Assembly (NCBI GenBank): GCA_938042265.1
Contig: CALIRN010000123.1
Span: 1 to 5,756, forward strand
Length of the DNA stretch: 5,756 nt
Source: an uncultured Eubacteriaceae bacterium
Lineage (GTDB): Bacteria > Bacillota > Clostridia > Lachnospirales > CAG-274
Direction of reading: 5' to 3'
Shown here: positions 1-4,794 of the stretch, in pieces
Layout of the letters: each line of letters opens with the position of its first letter
Numbering within the stretch: position 1 is the first letter of the stretch
The notes under the pieces: generated by a model
What the model saw: the letters and a program-made list of their open reading frames with translations, nothing else
Told to the model about the DNA's origin: nothing
The model's database searches: none
Translations under genes and position numbers: made by a program

Positions 1-717
1 ATGGACTTAATTTGTGCTATTGCAACTCCTATGGCACAGGCTGCTTACAATGCGGCACAGCCAAATGGGATCCCTGTTATTTTTACCGCCGTTACAGACC
101 CTGTTGCGGCAAGCCTTGCAAATGAGGACGGCTCGGCAGTGGGCGAGGTAACGGGTACAAGCGATAAGCTTGCCGTTGAGGCACAGCTTCAGATGATTCG
201 TGATTTTATGCCTGAGGCAAAAACAATCGGCATTCTTTACAGCACAAGTGAAACCAATTCAATCAGTGCTATTGAGGAATATAAGGCTTTTGCGGGTGAT
301 TTTGGCTTTGAAATTGTGGAAAGCGGTATAAGCCAGGCTGCCGATATTCCTCTTGCGGCTGCCGACCTTGCATCAAAGGTTGATTGCATTACAAACCTGA
401 CAGATAATACTGTTGTAAGCAATCTGCCAACCCTGCTTGATGCGGCTGCCAAGGCAAATATCCCTGTATTCGGCAGTGAGATTGAGCAGGTTAAAAACGG
501 ATGTGTTGCAGCGGAGGGGCTTGACTATGTGGCTCTCGGCAGACGGACGGGTGAAATGGCTGCACGTGTGTTAAAGGGTGAGTCTGCGTCATCTATTCCT
601 TTTGAAACAATTACGGAGTACAGCCTTTATGTAAACTCTGAGGCGCTGGCAGGACTTGGTATTGAGGTACCTGCGGAGCTGACGGAAAAGGCTGTTGAAG
701 CGGCGGATGTGCAATAA
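1..717 (+). CDS. ABC transporter substrate-binding protein, TrpX-like (PF04392 type), 5' partial
   Basis: This is the C-terminal 238 residues of an extracytoplasmic solute-binding protein that feeds the permease and ATPase encoded next to it. Seen: conserved stretches of the PF04392/COG2984 family in the usual order, ATPMAQAA (about 8-15), PVIFTAVTDPVAA (25-37), TIGILYSTSETNS (75-87), DCITNLTDNTVVSNLP (128-143), IPVFGSEIEQV (154-164) and ALGRRTGEMAARVLKGE (178-194). Family members are usually about 320-340 residues with a lipoprotein signal peptide. None is present here, so roughly the first 90-100 residues lie before the window and the ATG at base 1 is an internal methionine, not the start. 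Characterised relatives such as streptococcal TrpX import tryptophan. That substrate is only an inference, because the family also serves other small solutes. The gene is the first visible member of a three-gene operon, with the permease start 45 bp downstream. Any promoter, T-box or other leader would be upstream of the window. Confidence 0.9.
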   Translation: MDLICAIATPMAQAAYNAAQPNGIPVIFTAVTDPVAASLANEDGSAVGEVTGTSDKLAVEAQLQMIRDFMPEAKTIGILYSTSETNSISAIEEYKAFAGDFGFEIVESGISQAADIPLAAADLASKVDCITNLTDNTVVSNLPTLLDAAAKANIPVFGSEIEQVKNGCVAAEGLDYVALGRRTGEMAARVLKGESASSIPFETITEYSLYVNSEALAGLGIEVPAELTEKAVEAADVQ

Positions 718-750
718 TTGTAAGATAAGTTGAGATTAGATAAGACTAGA

Positions 751-755
751 GGGAG
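751..755 (+). promoter_or_regulatory. Ribosome binding site fixing the permease start
   Basis: GGGAG lies 7 bases before the ATG at 763. The reading frame is open from a TTG at 730, but that codon lacks a good Shine-Dalgarno and would add a charged 11-residue leader (MRLDKTRGRYE) unlike this permease family. The ATG at 758 is out of frame. The site therefore supports 763 as the start. Confidence 0.7.
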
Positions 756-762
756 ATATGAA

Positions 763-1629
763 ATGTCATTATTGATCAGTGTTTTGGAGCAGGGCTTTAT
801 TTATGCCATACTTGCCCTTGGAGTATACATAACATATAAAATACTGGATTTTCCGGATTTGACTGTGGACAGCAGCTTCCCTCTGGGAGCGGCTGTATCA
901 GCCTGTCTTATTACAAAGGGAGTAAATCCGTACCTTACTTTGCCTGCCGCGTTCCTTGCCGGTGCGCTGGCAGGACTGGTAACAGGTATTATACATGTAA
1001 AATTTCATATAAGGGATTTGTTGTCGGGTATTATCACAATGACGGTGCTGTATTCAATTAATCTGCATATTTCGGGTGGTGTGGCAAATGTGCCTATTTT
1101 TCAGAATGACAATATTTTTTCCACCTTTCCTCTTGCGGATAAGCTTGGAGAATATAATACTGTATTTGTGGTGTTTCTGATAGCCATTGCGGCAAAGCTT
1201 TTGCTTGATGCATATTTAAAAACAAAGTCCGGCTACCTGCTTCGTGCCGTAGGCGACAATCCTACCGTTGTAATCTCTCTTGCCAAGGATAGTGGTACAG
1301 TAAAGATACTTGGTTTGGTTATATCAAATGCATTGGTATCCCTTGCGGGCTGTGTAATGTGTCAGCAGCAAAGGTTTTTTGATATTTCAATGGGTACGGG
1401 TACCATTGTAATCGGTCTTGCATCAGTTATTATAGGTACAAATCTGTTCAGACGTGTAACCTTTATAAAGGCGACTACTGCTGCAATTATCGGCTCGCTT
1501 TTATATAAGGCGTGCGTTGCCTTTGCTATTTCAAGAGGTCTGCCGCCTATTGATATGAAGCTTATTACAGGTATACTTTTCCTTGTTATTCTGGTTTTGG
1601 GACAGTTTGGAGGTAAGGGTAAAAAATGA
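763..1629 (+). CDS. ABC transporter permease (BPD_transp_2 type, TrpY-like)
   Basis: A 288-residue integral membrane protein that forms the channel of the importer. Seen: the chain is mostly hydrophobic, with about eight or nine likely membrane segments (near residues 5-25, 38-56, 60-80, 87-106, 136-157, 186-206, 214-235, 242-262 and 267-284). The N-terminus has the family pattern EQGFIYAILALGVYITYKIL followed by DFPDLTVDSSFPLGAA. The cytoplasmic loop GYLLRAVGDNP (about 161-171) matches the segment that contacts the ATPase in COG4120-type permeases. The length is normal for the family. The last codons overlap the ATPase start as ATGA (1626-1629), so the two are translationally coupled, as expected for subunits made in fixed ratio. 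The ATG at 763 was chosen over a TTG at 730 because of the GGGAG site 7 bases upstream. The substrate cannot be read from the permease. The neighbouring binding protein suggests an amino-acid-like solute. Confidence 0.93.
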   Translation: MSLLISVLEQGFIYAILALGVYITYKILDFPDLTVDSSFPLGAAVSACLITKGVNPYLTLPAAFLAGALAGLVTGIIHVKFHIRDLLSGIITMTVLYSINLHISGGVANVPIFQNDNIFSTFPLADKLGEYNTVFVVFLIAIAAKLLLDAYLKTKSGYLLRAVGDNPTVVISLAKDSGTVKILGLVISNALVSLAGCVMCQQQRFFDISMGTGTIVIGLASVIIGTNLFRRVTFIKATTAAIIGSLLYKACVAFAISRGLPPIDMKLITGILFLVILVLGQFGGKGKK

Positions 1630-2399
1630 TTGAACTTAAAAATATTTATAAAACCTATGGAAAGGGTACGGCAAACGAGCAATCCCTTTTCAATGATTTT
1701 AACCTTACCATAAAGGATAACGATTTTGTAAGCGTAATAGGCAGCAACGGCTCAGGCAAGACCTCAATGCTTAATATTATTTGCGGCTCTATTACTGCCG
1801 ACAGCGGTGAAATTGTCATAAACGGTACAGGTGTTGATAAAATGCAGGAGTATCAGCGTTACCGTAAAATAGGCAGGGTTTATCAGAATCCTGCCATGGG
1901 AACATGTCCATCAATGACTATTTTGGAAAATATGTCTATGGCAGATAACAAGGGTAAGCTTTTCGGGCTTGGTGCAGGTACTTCAAAAAAGCGCATTTCA
2001 CATTATAAGGAGATTTTAAGTACTCTTAATCTGGGGCTTGAAAATAAGCTTAATGTGCCTGTAGGTCAGCTTTCGGGAGGGCAAAGACAGGCTATGGCAC
2101 TGCTTATGACATCAATGACACCTATTGACTTCCTTATATTGGATGAGCATACCGCTGCCCTTGATCCCAAAACAGCCGATATTATTATGAGGCTTACCGA
2201 TAAAATTGTGATAGAAAATAAGCTTACCACTATTATGGTAACCCATAATCTGCTGTTTGCCCTGGAATACGGCAACAGGCTTATTATGATGCATGAGGGC
2301 AAAGCAATATTGGATATAAACGGTGACGAAAAGAAAAATGCCTCCGTTGATGATTTGCTGGCATTGTTCAATAAAATTAGCCTTGAAAGAGGCAATTAA
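1626..2399 (+). CDS. ABC transporter ATP-binding protein (TrpZ-like, COG1101)
   Basis: A 257-residue nucleotide-binding subunit that hydrolyses ATP at the cytoplasmic face to power the importer. Seen, in order: Walker A GSNGSGKTS (39-47), Q-loop glutamine in RVYQNPAMG (Gln87), ABC signature LSGGQRQA (149-156), Walker B FLILDE (169-174) running into HTAALDP with the D-loop (175-181), and the switch histidine in MVTHN (His207). The stretch GTCPSMTILENMSMA after the Q-loop and LDEHTAALDPKTA are characteristic of the ATPases paired with PF04392 binding proteins, supporting one transporter for the three genes. All catalytic residues are present and the length is normal. The start overlaps the permease stop (ATGA). 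Purine-rich GGAGG at 1609-1613 and AAGGG at 1615-1619 lie upstream within the permease coding end. The stop codon is followed within 10 bases by the terminator stem, so this is the last gene of the operon. Confidence 0.95.
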   Translation: MIELKNIYKTYGKGTANEQSLFNDFNLTIKDNDFVSVIGSNGSGKTSMLNIICGSITADSGEIVINGTGVDKMQEYQRYRKIGRVYQNPAMGTCPSMTILENMSMADNKGKLFGLGAGTSKKRISHYKEILSTLNLGLENKLNVPVGQLSGGQRQAMALLMTSMTPIDFLILDEHTAALDPKTADIIMRLTDKIVIENKLTTIMVTHNLLFALEYGNRLIMMHEGKAILDINGDEKKNASVDDLLALFNKISLERGN

Positions 2400-2422
2400 A
2401 AATACGGGGGCTGTCGCACTAA

Positions 2423-2549
2423 ATGAACTGCTCCCCGTCAAGTAGACAAATGAAAAAATATAAATTTTTCCTGCCAGTAGAGTGATATGCTCCCTTCTAA
2501 GTGACAAGTTTTTATTATTTCACTTGTTTACCTAGAAGGGAGCATATTA
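2423..2549. mobile_element. Small non-coding IS3-family-like remnant inserted in the terminator loop
   Basis: Three related end-like sequences lie here. Copy A starts TGAACTGCTCCCC (2424-2436) and continues AGTAGACAAATGAAA (2441-2455). Copy B starts TGATATGCTCCC (2483-2494). Copy C is inverted and reads TAATATGCTCCC from 2549 down to 2538, then GGTAAACAAGTGAAA further in. A and C match at about 22 of 32 positions. TGAACTGC-CCC followed by AGTAGACA resembles the ends of IS3-family (IS150-like) elements as I recall them. No transposase or other credible reading frame is present. TAA at 2420-2422 and again at 2550-2552 fits a 3-bp target duplication. I read it as an internally deleted or MITE-like element. 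The family assignment is from memory of end sequences, not a search. Confidence 0.5.
2485..2547. repeat. Strong hairpin formed by inner inverted repeat
   Basis: The left arm ATATGCTCCCTTCTA (2485-2499) is exactly complementary to 2533-2547. Pairing resumes with ACAAGT (2504-2509) against ACTTGT (2522-2527) after a short mismatched stretch, leaving a loop of 12 A/T bases. The hairpin is about 25 bp long and would form in RNA from either strand. It sits inside the split outer terminator stem and consists of end-like copies B and C of the presumed element, facing outward. Confidence 0.8.
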
Positions 2550-2591
2550 TAATGCGACAGCCCCCTCTTTTTTATAAAATAAAATCCAAAC

Positions 2592-3212
2592 TTATATTTT
2601 CATTTTATATCGCATATCTACTTTATTCCAGTCCACAACCTTAAACCAATCGTCGATATAATCACCTCTCATGTTATAATGCTTTAAGTAATAAGCGTGC
2701 TCCCACACATCAATATTCAATACTGGTCTATAGCGGTTTAAATCAGGCGTATTCTGATTTGAGGTTTTTATAATTAAAAGGCTGCTGTCTTCGGCTGCAA
2801 GCCATGCATAGCCCGAACCGAAAACCGCCAGTGCCGCTACCTTGAATTTAGCCTTAAAAGCCTCCATACTGCCAAACTGTCTTATTATTTCATTTACGAT
2901 AAAATTATTGTTGGCAATAGTACTGTCAGGTCCCAAACCGTAAAAATAAAATCTATGGTTAAATACACCGCCAGCGTTGTTGCGTATCGGGATACGCAGC
3001 TCTGACGGAAGATAATACCAGTTTGTAATAAGCTGCTGCAGGGTTAAGCCCTGTAGGTTGGGGTTATCCTTTAATATACTGTTAAGATTATCAATATAGG
3101 TCTGCAAATGCCTGTCATGATGCAGATGCATGGTTTTTTCGTCTATATACGGTTCAAGAGCATTGTATTCATAGGGCAAGGGTGTGTTTACAAATGGATA
3201 GAGATTGTTCAT
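2592..3212 (-). CDS. Superoxide dismutase, Fe/Mn family
   Basis: A 206-residue cytoplasmic enzyme that converts superoxide to oxygen and hydrogen peroxide. Seen: the four expected metal ligands, His31 (in MHLHHDRH), His86 (in GGVFNHRF), and Asp168 and His172 (in DVWEHAYY). The gateway residues His35 and Tyr39 are also present. Gln153 in the TSNQNTP segment is at the position that carries the outer-sphere glutamine in Mn-type enzymes, and the other possible position (82) is glycine, so a Mn-like or cambialistic metal preference is inferred. Two usually conserved tryptophans are replaced: Phe90 (motif NHRFYFYGL) and Tyr135 (GSGYAW). Length is normal and there is no signal peptide. The start has a modest GAGG (minus strand, 3221-3218) 5 bases upstream. 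The gene stands alone, convergent with the ABC operon and downstream of the tRNA and its terminator. It is probably an oxygen-defence gene of an anaerobe. Confidence 0.93.
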   Translation of the reverse strand: MNNLYPFVNTPLPYEYNALEPYIDEKTMHLHHDRHLQTYIDNLNSILKDNPNLQGLTLQQLITNWYYLPSELRIPIRNNAGGVFNHRFYFYGLGPDSTIANNNFIVNEIIRQFGSMEAFKAKFKVAALAVFGSGYAWLAAEDSSLLIIKTSNQNTPDLNRYRPVLNIDVWEHAYYLKHYNMRGDYIDDWFKVVDWNKVDMRYKMKI

Positions 3213-3238
3213 TTAAGCCTCGTTTTTTTTATTATGTT

Positions 3239-3274
3239 TATGTACAGTAAGCATAATTTATGACTGAAAACATA
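3239..3274. promoter_or_regulatory. Imperfect dyad upstream of the superoxide dismutase gene, possible operator
   Basis: Nested inverted repeats centred at base 3257: CATAA-T-TTATG (3252-3262, perfect), then CAGT (3245-3248) against ACTG (3263-3266), then TATGT (3239-3243) against ACATA (3270-3274), with unequal spacers. They sit 27-62 bases before the start codon, where a promoter or operator of this gene should be. A/T-rich dyads of this kind suit metal- or peroxide-responsive repressors, but it does not match the PerR or Fur consensus closely. I could not pick a convincing -35/-10 pair here. Confidence 0.3.
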
Positions 3275-3284
3275 CAGGCAAAAT

Positions 3285-3311
3285 AAAAGACTCCCGATTA
3301 TACCGAGAGCC
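3285..3311 (-). terminator. Intrinsic terminator of the tRNA-Arg transcript
   Basis: On the minus strand GGCTCTCGG (3311-3303) pairs with TCGGGAGTC (3297-3289) around a TATAA loop, as a 9-bp stem that uses three G-U pairs. It is followed by TTTTATTTT. On the plus strand the same positions would be A-C mismatches, so the hairpin works only in the minus direction. It begins 7 bases after the tRNA discriminator base and separates the tRNA from the superoxide dismutase gene. Confidence 0.8.
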
Positions 3312-3318
3312 TTTTTCA

Positions 3319-3390
3319 TACACCCAGCGGGAATCGAACCCACAACTAACCCTTAGGAGGGGTTTATTATATCCGTTTAACTATGGGTGC
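3319..3390 (-). tRNA. tRNA-Arg (anticodon CCU)
   Basis: The minus strand folds as a complete cloverleaf. Acceptor GCACCCA (3390-3384) pairs with TGGGTGT (3326-3320), with a G-U pair at 1-72. The D stem GTTA pairs with TAAT and the loop contains GG. Anticodon stem AACCC/GGGTT encloses loop CTCCTAA, so the anticodon is CCT at 3357-3355, preceded by the usual U33. A 4-base variable loop follows, then T stem GTGGG/CCCGC around TTCGATT. The discriminator is A (3319). CCA is not encoded, so it must be added by CCA-transferase. It reads AGG, a codon used repeatedly in the neighbouring aminopeptidase gene. Transcription starts from a consensus promoter just upstream and stops at the hairpin just downstream, so this is a single-gene transcript. 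Confidence 0.95.
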
Positions 3391-3405
3391 CTATCAGCAA
3401 GTAAG

Positions 3406-3434
3406 ATTATATAATAAAAAAACTGAATTGTCAA
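3406..3434 (-). promoter_or_regulatory. Consensus sigma-A promoter of the tRNA-Arg gene
   Basis: On the minus strand TTGACA (3434-3429) and TATAAT (3411-3406) are separated by exactly 17 bases, a full match to the vegetative sigma factor consensus. Initiation about 7 bases further on (near 3399) would leave a leader of about 9 bases before the mature tRNA 5' end at 3390, for RNase P to remove. This strength and closeness are typical of stable-RNA genes. Confidence 0.88.
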
Positions 3435-3453
3435 CTTTTTTTACCTGTAGATA

Positions 3454-3482
3454 TTGATATTTTGCAATATTACAGCTATTAT
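3454..3482 (+). promoter_or_regulatory. Possible sigma-A promoter of the aminopeptidase gene
   Basis: TTGATA (3454-3459) and TATTAT (3477-3482) are 17 bases apart, each one base from consensus. Initiation near 3489 would leave a leader of only about 17 bases that begins right at the ribosome binding site AGGAG (3492-3496). That is short but workable. The element lies back to back with the tRNA promoter in a 115-bp divergent gap. Confidence 0.45.
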
Positions 3483-3505
3483 AAAATCATAAGGAGTGAT
3501 TAAAA

Positions 3506-4741
3506 ATGAATTACAGAAATTATGCCATAAAATTGATGGATTTTATAGATAAAAGTCCCTGCGCGGCATGGGCCTGCGCAAATGCAGTTGATATGCTTAG
3601 TGCGGCAGGCTTTAAGGAGCTGACGGAAAGCCCTCTTAGGGGCGGTCGTTATTACATTAGGCAGGGCAATGCACTGGCAGCTTTTACTAGGGGTGCTGAC
3701 GGTGCCCCCGTGCGTATAGGCGGAGCACATTTAGATTCCCCTGCAATTATGCTAAAGCCAAAATGTGAAATAGTAAGCGAGGGTGCCTACGTGAGGCTTG
3801 ACAGCGAGGTATACGGCGGAGCAATTTTATCTGCATGGCTTGACAGACCTCTTGGCATAGCAGGCAGGGTAATGTTTAAGGGGGATTGTCTTGTACCAAA
3901 GGTTAAGCTGTATAACAGCGGCAGACCTCTTTGCATAATCCCTAACTGTGCCCCACATTTAAACAGAGAGATAAACAGCGGCTTTGCCTATAATAAACAA
4001 CGGGATATGCTGCCCCTTTTTTCTCTTAATCCAAAGGCTGATATAATTAATACAATATCAGGGGATTTAAAGGTGCAACCCTCCGATATTGTTGATTTTG
4101 AGCTGTATTGTTACGATTGCTGTGGCGGTATGCTGATAGGCGATAATGCAGATATGATAAGCATAGGCAGGCTTGACGATTTAATGATGAGCTATGCTCT
4201 GCTTTGCGGAATTTGTGATGCGGAAACTCAAAACACTGCAATAGTTCTCCTTACCGATAATGAGGAAGTAGGCAGTTTGACTATGGGCGGTGCAAGAGGC
4301 AGCTTCCCTGAAAGGGTTATGGAGCTGGCACTTGGTAAGGACTACAAAGATAAAATTAGGGATACGGTTGCCTTTTCAGCGGATTTGGCGCACGCTGTCA
4401 ACCCTGCACAGCCACAGCTGCACGAGCCTTTGGCAAGACCGTATCTTAACAGAGGTATGGTGCTTAAACGGGCAGCAAACAAAAGCTACTCCACAGACGG
4501 TATAAGCGGTGCTGCCTTTAAATACGTGTGTGAAGCGGCAGGAATACACTATCAGGAATTTGTAAATCCCTCGGACAGATCCGGCGGCACTACAATAGGT
4601 CCTATGTTAAGCTCTATGCTTGGTATCCCTGTGGCAGATATTGGTGCACCTGTTATGGCAATGCACTCAATAAGAGAGTTAGGCGGTATTAAGGACGCAG
4701 GGGACAGCTATTTGCTGTTTAAGAAGTATTTTGAAATTTAA
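3506..4741 (+). CDS. apeB: M18 family metallo-aminopeptidase
   Basis: A 411-residue zinc-type (di-metal) aminopeptidase of the M18 family (aspartyl aminopeptidase/ApeB relatives), which removes N-terminal residues from peptides in the cytoplasm. Seen: the metal and catalytic residues of the family in order, His75 and Asp77 in GGAHLDSP, Asp224 in GRLDDLM, the catalytic Glu253 and metal-binding Glu254 in TDNEEVGS, Asp293 in FSADLAHAVNP, and His387 in MAMHSIRE. SYSTDG and GGTTIGPM near 330-372 are also typical. Family members are often 425-460 residues, so this one is slightly short but has no missing block. There is no signal peptide. The ATG is fixed by AGGAG 9 bases upstream (3492-3496). The gene is monocistronic, divergent from the tRNA and convergent with the metal ATPase. 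Substrate preference (acidic or neutral N-terminal residue) cannot be read here, and the symbol follows the usual naming of bacterial M18 enzymes. AGG is used for at least six arginines, matching the adjacent tRNA. Confidence 0.93.
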   Translation: MNYRNYAIKLMDFIDKSPCAAWACANAVDMLSAAGFKELTESPLRGGRYYIRQGNALAAFTRGADGAPVRIGGAHLDSPAIMLKPKCEIVSEGAYVRLDSEVYGGAILSAWLDRPLGIAGRVMFKGDCLVPKVKLYNSGRPLCIIPNCAPHLNREINSGFAYNKQRDMLPLFSLNPKADIINTISGDLKVQPSDIVDFELYCYDCCGGMLIGDNADMISIGRLDDLMMSYALLCGICDAETQNTAIVLLTDNEEVGSLTMGGARGSFPERVMELALGKDYKDKIRDTVAFSADLAHAVNPAQPQLHEPLARPYLNRGMVLKRAANKSYSTDGISGAAFKYVCEAAGIHYQEFVNPSDRSGGTTIGPMLSSMLGIPVADIGAPVMAMHSIRELGGIKDAGDSYLLFKKYFEI

Positions 4742-4794
4742 ATAAAATTTAGCGGCAGAGTAAGAAAAATGCGAATATCCTTGACTTTATCGGG

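Larger units (their letters stand above)
2406..2573. terminator. Bidirectional intrinsic terminator with split stem
   Basis: A perfect 13-bp inverted repeat, GGGGGCTGTCGCA at 2406-2418 and its complement at 2553-2565, is followed on the plus strand by TCTTTTTT (2566-2573). On the minus strand it is followed by GTATTTTT (read from 2405 to 2398). It lies between the convergent ATPase and superoxide dismutase genes, where a shared terminator is expected. The arms are 134 bases apart instead of a few bases. The sequence between them carries its own strong hairpin, so the stem may still close as a long multi-branched structure. Alternative reading: the arms are terminal inverted repeats of a small transposable element, since similar GC-rich ends occur on some clostridial insertion sequences. 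No target duplication is visible outside the arms, which favours the terminator reading. Confidence 0.6.

Noticed and set aside
730..762. TTG start at 730 for the permease
   Set aside because: It has no good ribosome binding site and adds a charged 11-residue leader. The ATG at 763 has GGGAG at proper spacing and gives the family-typical N-terminus.
2452..2470. A/T palindrome GAAAAA...TTTTTC as a separate terminator
   Set aside because: The stem is only A-T pairs with a G-C cap, too weak to terminate, and lies inside the presumed mobile remnant.
2066..2507. Two minus-strand open frames (109 and 131 codons) overlapping the ABC ATPase
   Set aside because: Both are antisense to the Walker B and H-loop region of the ATPase. 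One begins in the IS-like hairpin, and the protein sequences look like reverse-frame noise.
2406..2565. CRISPR-like or riboswitch structure in the ABC/superoxide dismutase gap
   Set aside because: Only one pair of arms and three diverged end-like copies are present, with no regular repeat-spacer pattern. The position, 3' of both genes, does not suit a riboswitch.
3319..3390. tRNA-Arg as the attachment site of an integrated element
   Set aside because: I saw no repeat of the tRNA 3' end elsewhere in the window, and there is no integrase or phage-like gene nearby. The flanking genes look like ordinary chromosome.
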